Shown here: positions 56,825 through 61,475 of the stretch, one piece after another
Numbering within the stretch: position 1 is the first letter of the stretch
Layout of the letters: every line of letters begins with the position of its first letter
Made by a program: the position numbers and the translations under genes
The notes under the pieces: generated by a model
Databases searched by the model: none
What the model was told of the DNA's origin: nothing
Seen by the model: the letters and a program-made list of their open reading frames with translations, nothing else
Assembly: GCF_900167535.1 (NCBI RefSeq)
Contig: NZ_FUYE01000002.1
Location: 124,001 to 188,000, forward strand
Source of the DNA: Prosthecobacter debontii
GTDB taxonomy: Bacteria > Verrucomicrobiota > Verrucomicrobiia > Verrucomicrobiales > Verrucomicrobiaceae
Length of the DNA: 64,000 nt
Direction of reading: 5' to 3'

Positions 56825-57652
56825 TCAGTCGAGGAAGGCCAAGTTGCTGCGTGAAGGAGAGAGATGCTCTTCATTCATCAGCACACGGCACCAATCGTGA
56901 AGCACGATGGTTTCGTGGTCAGGATGACGTACAGAACCACGGGCATACACCCCGGGATTCCGATGCATCTGACGCCAAGACCAACGTTTCGCGGTCGGAC
57001 GACGCAAGAGCACTTCTTCATACTGCTTCGGCGTGAGTCCGCGTGGGTAGTTTTGGTGCACATACACGACCTCACCGCCTGTGCGATAAAGCTGCTCGAC
57101 GAGGTGCGGCTTACCACCACCACTGCGTGAGATGGGCTCGTGACGCAGAATGAGCTTGGGATCGACGGCCAGTGGTTTATCCAAAGGCACGAAGAACCAC
57201 TCTCCCTGACGGCGAAAAGCCACGTTATGACGAGTGTTAGCCTGCCGAGCATTCAGACCTTTACGGGCCTGAGCTTGACGAACAGTCGCTGGTTTGAGGG
57301 CCTCCTTGGCCTGCATCACGGTGGATGCACTGCCTGGAACAGCAGCAATAAACCATTCACGTTCATCATGACCACAGAGGAAGCGATCCTTGCGCTTGCC
57401 GCCCTCGCTTTTGGCGAGCAGTAGCAGGTGACGGTCATGCTTCTTCTGGTTAAGCAGGAGGAACTCTGCCGTCGCAAGGCTCTCTTCATCACCACTGACA
57501 GTAAAATACTGGCCATGACGATCGTGGCCAATATTCAGGGAGTAACCTGAACTGATCTTCGTGCCATCCCAACGCAGAGCACCGGGATGGACTTCCACTT
57601 GGAATCGTGCACCGATAGCCTCAAACGCACGTTCAAGATGTTCGAGTTTCAT
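56825..57652 (-). CDS. Unrecognised 275-residue protein between tRNA array and rtcB
   Basis: Soluble, basic protein of 275 residues. The N-terminal ~80 residues (L-E-R-A-F-E-A-I-G-A-R-F-Q-V-E-V, then Y-S-L-N-I-G-H-D) look like a small alpha/beta domain. The middle has an R-F-L-C-G-H-D-E-R-E-W-F-I-A-A-V-P strand pair and an A-R-K-G-L-N-A-R-Q-A-N-T-R-H-N segment. The C-terminus has H-E-P-I-S-R-S-G-G-G-K-P-H and a helix rich in Trp and Arg. The many Arg, Lys and His residues suit an RNA-binding role. It is transcribed in the same direction as the tRNA array (173 bp away) and rtcB. I do not know the family; a partner of RtcB is inferred only from position. Confidence 0.8.
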   Translation of the reverse strand: MKLEHLERAFEAIGARFQVEVHPGALRWDGTKISSGYSLNIGHDRHGQYFTVSGDEESLATAEFLLLNQKKHDRHLLLLAKSEGGKRKDRFLCGHDEREWFIAAVPGSASTVMQAKEALKPATVRQAQARKGLNARQANTRHNVAFRRQGEWFFVPLDKPLAVDPKLILRHEPISRSGGGKPHLVEQLYRTGGEVVYVHQNYPRGLTPKQYEEVLLRRPTAKRWSWRQMHRNPGVYARGSVRHPDHETIVLHDWCRVLMNEEHLSPSRSNLAFLD

Positions 57653-57825
57653 AAGGAATCATCGAATCATCACCCGTGCGATTTTGCCTTCATCAGGCAC
57701 GCTGGACGGGTGTCACAGCGATCTTCCAAACAAAAGGGAGGTCGGCTGGAAGACGGACCGACGAGCTAGGTTGTTTTGTCATAGTGTTATGGGTGTTAAA
57801 GATGGATATCCCTCATTCGAGGAAA

Positions 57826-57897
57826 TAGACCTGCAGGGACACGCACCCTGCTCTGCCGGTTAAAAGCCGACTGCTTCGCTGCCTAAGCTTCAGGTCT
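57826..57897 (-). tRNA. tRNA-Lys(UUU), non-standard T-loop
   Basis: 72-nt cloverleaf: acceptor AGACCTG/CAGGTCT perfect, D-stem GCTT/AAGC, anticodon stem GTCGG/CCGGC with loop CTTTTAA (anticodon TTT), T-stem CAGGG/CCCTG with loop TGCGTGT (G55-C56 instead of U55-C56). The D-loop AGGCAGCG has A-G at the elbow position. A73; CCA not encoded. Last gene of the array in transcription order. Confidence 0.85.
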
Positions 57898-57915
57898 GAA
57901 AAATGAAAAGAACCT

Positions 57916-57991
57916 TGGCAACCCTGACGGGATTCGAACCCGTATTGTCCGGGCGAAAGCCGGATGTCCTGAGCCATTAGACGACAGGGTC
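57916..57991 (-). tRNA. tRNA-Glu(UUC), canonical
   Basis: 76 nt with encoded CCA. Acceptor GACCCTG/CAGGGTT, anticodon loop CTTTCGC (TTC), canonical T-loop TTCGAAT and D-loop with G-G. One of only two array members with a normal elbow. Confidence 0.92.
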
Positions 57992-58006
57992 ATGAAGGAA
58001 CCAAAT

Positions 58007-58101
58007 TGGCGGAACGCGGAGGGCATGCTCCCCATGCGAGTGGAGTCACCGCACGATCTCTTTAGCAAAGAGTCCCGGAGCCTTGTCCGGATCACGTTTC
58101 C
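58007..58101 (-). tRNA. tRNA-Ser(GCU), irregular class II
   Basis: 95 nt with encoded CCA and long variable arm. Anticodon stem around TTTGCTAAA (GCT). T-loop reads AGCATGC (G55-C56). The acceptor pairs only imperfectly (GGAAACG against GCGTTCC; a bulged A would improve it), so it may be a degenerating or unusual gene. Confidence 0.65.
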
Positions 58102-58116
58102 GTATGAAAAGAAAAG

Positions 58117-58189
58117 TGTCCCCGGCAGGAGTCGCACCTGCGGCCTGCTGATTCGTAATCAGCCGCTCTCTCTACTGAGCTACGGAGAC
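58117..58189 (-). tRNA. tRNA-Arg(ACG), non-standard T-loop
   Basis: 73 nt. Acceptor GTCTCCG/CGGGGAC (one G:U), D-stem GCTC/GAGC, anticodon stem GCTGA/TCAGC with loop TTACGAA (ACG, presumably inosine-modified), T-loop TGCGACT (G55-C56), D-loop AGTAGAGA without G-G. A73; no encoded CCA. Confidence 0.85.
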
Positions 58190-58202
58190 ATGGAATGAAA
58201 AG

Positions 58203-58276
58203 TGCCACACCTTGGATTCGAACCAAGATCCTCTGAGGTCTGAGCTCAGCGCCTCTGCCAGTTGGGCCAGTGCGGC
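58203..58276 (-). tRNA. Class I tRNA with CAG anticodon (Leu codon CUG)
   Basis: 74 nt. Acceptor GCCGCAC/GTGTGGC, anticodon stem CTGAG/CTCAG with loop CTCAGAC (anticodon CAG), a five-nt variable loop and canonical T-loop TTCGAAT with G-G in the D-loop. Bacterial tRNA-Leu is normally class II with a long variable arm, so the amino-acid identity is uncertain although the codon is Leu. No encoded CCA. Confidence 0.75.
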
Positions 58277-58286
58277 ATAACAAGGA

Positions 58287-58307
58287 GTGAGGCCATATTG
58301 GCCTCAC
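58287..58307. repeat. Hairpin in tRNA spacer
   Basis: GTGAGGCCA-TAT-TGGCCTCAC, 9-bp perfect stem, between the Leu and Met tRNA genes. Could be a processing or stability element of the array transcript. Confidence 0.6.
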
Positions 58308-58345
58308 GATGACGACAGGATGCCGTCACTCCTAGAGTGATAAAG

Positions 58346-58417
58346 TCGGTCCGGCTGGATTTGCACCTGCACCTACCGGGTTATGAGCCCGACGCTCTTC
58401 TATTAAGCTACAGACCA
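58346..58417 (-). tRNA. tRNA-Met(CAU), non-standard T-loop
   Basis: 72 nt. Acceptor TGGTCTG/CGGACCG, anticodon stem TCGGG/CCCGG with loop CTCATAA (CAT), T-loop TGCAAAT (G55-C56) in a stem with one mismatch, D-loop AATAGAAG lacking G-G. No encoded CCA. CAT could be elongator Met or a lysidine-modified Ile acceptor; not distinguishable here. Confidence 0.8.
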
Positions 58418-58426
58418 AAAAAGGAG

Positions 58427-58499
58427 TCGGATACCCCGGTGCTGCCCCGGGCGCCTCTTGTCTCCAAAACAAGCGAGTTCGCTGGCTCTCTCGTATCCG
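58427..58499 (-). tRNA. tRNA-Pro(UGG), T-loop GGCAGCA
   Basis: 73 nt. Acceptor CGGATAC/GTATCCG perfect, anticodon stem CTTGT/ACAAG with loop TTTGGAG (TGG), T-stem CCCGG/CCGGG with loop GGCAGCA, D-loop containing C-A-G in place of G-G. A73; no encoded CCA. Confidence 0.83.
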
Positions 58500-58507
58500 G
58501 TGGAAAA

Positions 58508-58582
58508 TGGACGCGTGCCCCAGACTTGCACTGGGTAAAGTGGCTTTGCAGGCCACCAACTCGGCTCTTTGTCTTGCACGCC
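58508..58582 (-). tRNA. tRNA-Cys(GCA), non-standard T-loop
   Basis: 75 nt with encoded CCA. Anticodon stem GTGGC/GCCAC with loop CTGCAAA (GCA), T-stem CCCAG/CTGGG with loop TGCAAGT (G55-C56). The discriminator is U73, the main identity base for CysRS. The first acceptor pair is G-G, the other six pair. Confidence 0.85.
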
Positions 58583-58594
58583 AAAAATGAAAAG

Positions 58595-58669
58595 TGGTTC
58601 CCTCGGCCGGTGCTGCCCCGGCACCGTCTCCGTCACAGGGAGGAATGCTACTGTTACACTACGAAGGGA
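58595..58669 (-). tRNA. tRNA with GUG anticodon (His), lacking G-1
   Basis: 75 nt with encoded CCA. Anticodon loop CTGTGAC (GTG) in a stem with four pairs, T-stem GCCGG/CCGGC with loop GGCAGCA, D-loop with C-A-G. The base before position 1 is C and the discriminator is A73, so the G-1:C73 pair usual for bacterial tRNA-His is absent. Confidence 0.78.
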
Positions 58670-58698
58670 GTTGCCGAAAAGTCGGAATGCCGAATGCT

Positions 58699-58777
58699 CA
58701 ATGACGAATGCGCGCCAAGCAGAAGATTGAGCCCCAATAGCCATCTTCGTCATTCGACATTCAATCATTCGTCATTG
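58699..58777. repeat. Inverted CATTCG-type repeat in tRNA spacer
   Basis: CAATGACGAATG (58699-58710) and CATTCGTCATTG (58766-58777), exact 12-bp arms. Further AATGCCGAATG and CATTCGACATTC units extend the partial symmetry to the left arm's outer side. It fills the 116-nt spacer between the His and Gly tRNA genes; no tRNA is there. Confidence 0.6.
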
Positions 58778-58785
58778 TGAAAGAG

Positions 58786-58857
58786 TGCGGTCTGCCGGTG
58801 CTGCCCCGGCGCGCTCTGTTTGGAAGACAGACATGCTGGCTGTTACATCAAGACCGC
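58786..58857 (-). tRNA. tRNA-Gly(UCC), T-loop GGCAGCA
   Basis: 72 nt. Acceptor GCGGTCT/AGACCGC perfect, anticodon stem TCTGT/ACAGA with loop CTTCCAA (TCC), T-stem GCCGG/CCGGC with loop GGCAGCA, D-loop AACAGCCAG. A73; no encoded CCA. Variable loop only 4 nt. Confidence 0.87.
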
Positions 58858-58865
58858 TGAAAAGG

Positions 58866-58937
58866 TCGCTGGAGTTGGTAGCGTGCCAACCTGTGCGGAG
58901 CTTCAGTCCGCCGCTCATCTGTCTGAGCCATCCAGCG
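58866..58937 (-). tRNA. tRNA-Phe(GAA), T-loop CACGCTA
   Basis: 72 nt. Acceptor CGCTGGA/TCCAGCG perfect, D-stem GCTC/GAGC, anticodon stem GCGGA/TCCGC with loop CTGAAGC (GAA), T-stem GTTGG/CCAAC with loop CACGCTA (A55-C56). D-loop AGACAGAT without G-G. Its 5' end touches the CCA of tRNA-Ile with no spacer. No encoded CCA. Confidence 0.85.
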
Positions 58938-59011
58938 TGGTCCCTCCGCGTGGTGACGCTCCACGGTCTTCCGGTTATCAACCGGGTGCTCTACTGTTGA
59001 GCTACGGAGGG
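58938..59011 (-). tRNA. tRNA-Ile(GAU), non-standard T-loop
   Basis: 74 nt with encoded CCA. Acceptor CCCTCCG/CGGAGGG perfect, D-stem GCTC/GAGC with loop AACAGTA, anticodon loop TTGATAA (GAT), T-stem CGTGG/CCACG with loop AGCGTCA (G55-C56). It directly abuts tRNA-Phe. Confidence 0.87.
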
Positions 59012-59024
59012 GAAGGAAAAGTAA

Positions 59025-59044
59025 TGCGGCCACTCTTGGCCGCA
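59025..59044. repeat. Hairpin in tRNA spacer
   Basis: TGCGGCCA-CTCT-TGGCCGCA, 8-bp perfect stem with tetraloop, between the Ser(UGA) and Ile tRNA genes; similar in design to the spacer hairpin at 58287. Confidence 0.6.
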
Positions 59045-59064
59045 GTTGCTGAGGGTGGTTGTAT

Positions 59065-59153
59065 TGGCGGAGCACCCGAGAATCGCACTCGGGACGCCTT
59101 CGTGGGCGCAGCGGTTTTCAAGACCGTTTCCTCGTCTATGCCGGACCTGCTCC
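59065..59153 (-). tRNA. tRNA-Ser(UGA), class II, non-standard T-loop
   Basis: 89 nt with encoded CCA and a long variable arm. Acceptor GGAGCAG against GTGCTCC (six pairs), anticodon loop CTTGAAA (TGA), T-stem CCGAG/CTCGG with loop TGCGATT (G55-C56). G73 as in bacterial tRNA-Ser. Confidence 0.83.
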
Positions 59154-59161
59154 TTTTGAAA

Positions 59162-59239
59162 TGGCACCCGCGCCAGGATTTGCACCTGGAACCTCAACCG
59201 TTAGAACCGTCTTATGCAAGTCTGTTACATCTTGCGGGC
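59162..59239 (-). tRNA. tRNA-Arg(UCU), non-standard T-loop
   Basis: 78 nt with encoded CCA. Anticodon arm AGACG-GTTCTAA-CGGTT (TCT; four of five pairs form), T-stem CCAGG/CCTGG with loop TGCAAAT (G55-C56), D-loop with C-A-G. A register shifted by one would give CTA, but the stem would then not pair, so UCU is preferred. Confidence 0.75.
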
Positions 59240-59250
59240 ATGGAAATGAA

Positions 59251-59392
59251 TGGTGGACCTGGACGGTAACGCTCCGTCACCTGCTGGGTGCAGCGCCATG
59301 CGCGATAGCGCAAAGTCGATGGGGTGCGGAGCACTGACTGCCCAGCCGCCGGAGCGGCAAGCCAACTGTGCAACCTTCTACACGACAGGCCC
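59251..59392 (-). tRNA. tRNA-Ala(UGC) interrupted in the anticodon loop
   Basis: 142 nt including a 67-nt insertion; the remaining 75 nt form a full cloverleaf with encoded CCA. Acceptor GGGCCTG/CAGGTCC contains G3:U70, the decisive alanine identity pair, with A73. D-stem GTGT/GCAC. Anticodon stem GTTGG (59362-59366) pairs with CCAGC (59283-59287). T-stem GACGG/CCGTC with loop AGCGTTA (G55-C56). Removing 67 nt leaves the loop CTTGCAC, anticodon TGC. Without removal the molecule has no anticodon loop. It sits between the Trp and Arg(UCU) genes, 11 nt from the latter. Confidence 0.8.
59290..59356 (-). other. 67-nt putative intron in tRNA-Ala
   Basis: Insertion between the anticodon-loop halves CTTGC and AC. 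TGC occurs at both junctions (59357-59359 and 59290-59292), so the exact splice point is ambiguous over four positions, always giving 67 nt. Two hairpins form within or at its edge: GCCGC-TCCG-GCGGC (59345-59358) and TGCGC-TATC-GCGCA (59299-59312). It is far too short for a group I or II intron. No clear bulge-helix-bulge was found by eye. The 3-bp direct repeat would also fit a small insertion. Confidence 0.6.
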
Positions 59393-59413
59393 AAACAATG
59401 AGTATGGCCACGA

Positions 59414-59516
59414 AGAGCGAGGCAGAGACAGCCTACCCGAGCCTAGCACCCCTCCGATGGGCGATCCTGTTTCCCAGGGATGTGGCGGATGATCTTCTGC
59501 TGTTCTGCCTCGCTCT
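59414..59516. repeat. Long hairpin between tRNA-Trp and tRNA-Ala
   Basis: Arms AGAGCGAGGCAGA+ACAGC (59414-59432, one bulged G) and GCTGT+TCTGCCTCGCTCT (59499-59516): an 18-bp stem closing a 66-nt partly structured loop. Encoded in the array transcript; role unknown. Confidence 0.65.
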
Positions 59517-59548
59517 CCATGATTGATCGTTGGTGGATCGAAATGAAA

Positions 59549-59623
59549 TGGCACGGCGGGTGGGTGCTGCCCCCACATCTTCAGGTTTTGGAGGCCTGCG
59601 CATTCCTGGTCTGCCACCGCCGC
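59549..59623 (-). tRNA. tRNA-Trp(CCA), T-loop GGCAGCA
   Basis: 75 nt with encoded CCA. Acceptor GCGGCGG/CCGCCGT, anticodon loop CTCCAAA (CCA), G73 as expected for Trp, T-stem GTGGG/CCCAC with loop GGCAGCA, D-loop containing C-A-G-G. First tRNA of the array in transcription order. Confidence 0.83.
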
Positions 59624-59652
59624 TTCATGTCGAAAAGCAAGAAAATGAAACT

Positions 59653-59711
59653 GAAGGGTCGCAGCAAACCACGATCTAGATGTGAGATGAGATGAGTTGC
59701 TGCGACCCTTC
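59653..59711. repeat. 15-bp inverted repeat upstream of the tRNA array
   Basis: GAAGGGTCGCAGCAA (59653-59667) and TTGCTGCGACCCTTC (59697-59711), perfect, 29-nt loop, 30 bp upstream of tRNA-Trp. Either a leader hairpin of the array transcript or a protein-binding palindrome. Confidence 0.7.
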
Positions 59712-60171
59712 ATAACGTGACGCGGATGGGCATGGGCACATCTCGCGTCACGCATGAAAAGAACGAACACCGCTGCCACGCACGGGATGAAGTCATTCAT
59801 CGCTGGCGTCGCACCCGCAGGGTATTTCACGGCGGATGTTTCGGTGTTTATGGCACACCTTCCAAAAAGCCTCTTCGTGATGTCTAAAAATGGGCGTGGA
59901 CTCTCGTTATTCCTGCATCATTGCTTAGGAATACTTACTCGTTCACAAAGGCATGTTTTGATGCGTGAGCATCCATGCCTAGACCTCGTGGGTCAGGGCG
60001 ACTCCGATGCCCGGCGCATGAGCACTGGAGCCGCTGGCTGGTTGGCATGACAGGCACCTCCTTTAAAAGGTAGAGCCTGCAATGCGCTCTCTATGGGAAT
60101 AGGTCGGGGTAGGTCTGAAAATCTCCTGGGTTAAAGTGGATCAGGATCCGACAAGGAACTGAAATCGAATC
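59712..60171. other. Non-coding stretch with several hairpins
   Basis: No convincing gene. Contains CGTGACGCG/CGCGTCACG (59716-59724, 59744-59752), a compound hairpin AGGCATG…GATGC-GTGA-GCATC…CATGCCT (59949-59980), and CAGGC/GCCTG (60051-60055, 60075-60079). The promoter of the leftward tRNA array must lie in or near its left part. Structured RNA or decayed tRNA genes are possible. Confidence 0.4.
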
Positions 60172-60214
60172 GAAAAACAAAAAGCCCTGCTGCCTTCAGT
60201 GGGCGAGCAGGGCT
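60172..60214 (-). terminator. Intrinsic terminator of the 53-residue protein gene
   Basis: Stem AGCCCTGCT (60183-60191) with AGCAGGGCT (60206-60214). Read leftwards it is followed by TTTTTGTTTTT (complement of 60172-60182). A strong terminator 35 bp past the small gene. Confidence 0.88.
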
Positions 60215-60248
60215 GGAAAGCCTGGTTCTATGGAATAAAACCTGCGGT

Positions 60249-60410
60249 CTAACCGCGCTGCTCGTAAACCTCCTTGAGTCGGTTAAAACTCCAACCGCCC
60301 TCAGGATGGGTGGGGACCATGAAGCCTTTCGTCTCGATGGCACAATACCCCCGCTCCAATGATCCTGGCAGGATCGCCAAGTAGTCGGAGGTGGTGTGTA
60401 TCGGGTTCAT
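60249..60410 (-). CDS. Small protein of 53 residues, unknown function
   Basis: ATG at 60408-60410, TAG at 60249-60251. The product (MNPIHTTSDYLAILPG…, ending L-K-E-V-Y-E-Q-R-G) is soluble and has ordinary composition. The gene is supported by an intrinsic terminator shortly after its stop and good codon use; no clear ribosome-binding site is visible. No family recognised. Confidence 0.6.
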   Translation of the reverse strand: MNPIHTTSDYLAILPGSLERGYCAIETKGFMVPTHPEGGWSFNRLKEVYEQRG

Positions 60411-60532
60411 GGAAGGCGTGGGTGAAGTTGTGCTGAGTTTGACATCTCTTTGAGAAACGTCAACTCCATTTCAAAACTTTTTTTATTCGGCGATCTCTTG
60501 TTGGAGCTTTTGATCCTTAAGAATACCTAGAG

Positions 60533-61447
60533 CTAGGGAAAGGCCTTCTCCAAGGCCTCCACATTCGCCTGCATAACGCTCAAGAAATCGCTCTTTTCAG
60601 GAACGTTCCCACAGGGAGCAAAGACGAGACTTTTCAGCCCCAGCGCCTGGATCTTAGCCACACTCTCTTGGTTAGGCTCACCTTCCCAGATCATCCACTG
60701 AGCGGGATGGGTAGCGAGGATCTTTTGAAGGCCTTCCAGTGCTTGCCCATCGGGCACCGTCTCCGGCTCCCAGAGCACGGCCTGAAGGTTGAGGTCATAG
60801 CGTCGGGCCAGGTATTGATACACGGGGTGAGAAGCCATTAATGGTGCTTTCGCAATGCGCTTACCTACCGCTAACAATCTTTGATCCAAAGTCTCCAAGT
60901 CTTTTTTCAACGCTGCAAAGCGCTGAGAGATCTCGTCTCCCTTCCCTGTCGGCACGAGTGCCTGTAAAGCGGTGGCGACTTCTTTGGCCTGCAGGATGGC
61001 CTGCTGCATATCTAGCCAAGTGGTGAACGCCGTGCCGCTGTGGCTGTGCTCACCGCCAGGGCCATGGCTATGAGTCACTGCATCTTTAACCTCAATGAAA
61101 TCTTTGGAAAACTCGCTGGAGGAATTCACCACCTTTTCATCCGGTAGAGTCGTGTTATCAACCCATTTGGAGTAGCTGGCTCCATTCATCAGGATGAGAT
61201 CCGCGGCTTGGAATTTCGCTATGGTTTCATCGTCGGGTTGCCAGAAGGCAGGATCTTCATCCGCGGGTGCTGGGAAATGAACGTCCACCTCATCACCACC
61301 GATCCGCTCGGCAAAATACTTGAGTGGGTAATTGGCGACATAGACCTGAGGCTTTGCAGAGGTCTTACCCGCGTTGACCGGAGTTTCCGTCGCAGGTTTG
61401 CAAGCCGCCAATAGCAGTCCCAGAGAGAGAGCAAAAAAAGGTTTCAT
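60533..61447 (-). CDS. Metal ABC transporter substrate-binding lipoprotein (ZnuA-like)
   Basis: A 304-residue lipoprotein (lipobox L-L-A-A-C at about residue 16) of the cluster A-I zinc/manganese-binding family. A short His-rich loop, T-H-S-H-G-P-G-G-E-H-S-H-S-G, lies near residue 130, as in ZnuA, pointing to zinc. Further likely ligands are the His of M-A-S-H-P-V-Y-Q-Y and a C-terminal acidic residue. The expected permease and ATPase genes are not adjacent in this window: downstream (left) is the small gene and the non-coding region, upstream is an unrelated oxidase. Confidence 0.88.
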   Translation of the reverse strand: MKPFFALSLGLLLAACKPATETPVNAGKTSAKPQVYVANYPLKYFAERIGGDEVDVHFPAPADEDPAFWQPDDETIAKFQAADLILMNGASYSKWVDNTTLPDEKVVNSSSEFSKDFIEVKDAVTHSHGPGGEHSHSGTAFTTWLDMQQAILQAKEVATALQALVPTGKGDEISQRFAALKKDLETLDQRLLAVGKRIAKAPLMASHPVYQYLARRYDLNLQAVLWEPETVPDGQALEGLQKILATHPAQWMIWEGEPNQESVAKIQALGLKSLVFAPCGNVPEKSDFLSVMQANVEALEKAFP

Positions 61448-61475
61448 GAGTGAGGATTAAATACGGTCCAAGGGC

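Noticed and set aside
59162-59239. Amber-suppressor reading (anticodon CUA) of the Arg(UCU) tRNA
   Set aside because: That register leaves the anticodon stem unpaired; the UCU register pairs four of five bases.
59290-59356. Group I or group II intron in tRNA-Ala
   Set aside because: 67 nt is far below the minimum for either ribozyme, and no conserved core could be found.
59788-59835. Possible further tRNA (T-arm-like GCGGG-TGCGACG-CCAGC on the minus strand)
   Set aside because: No matching anticodon arm or 5' acceptor strand could be found nearby; at most a tRNA remnant.
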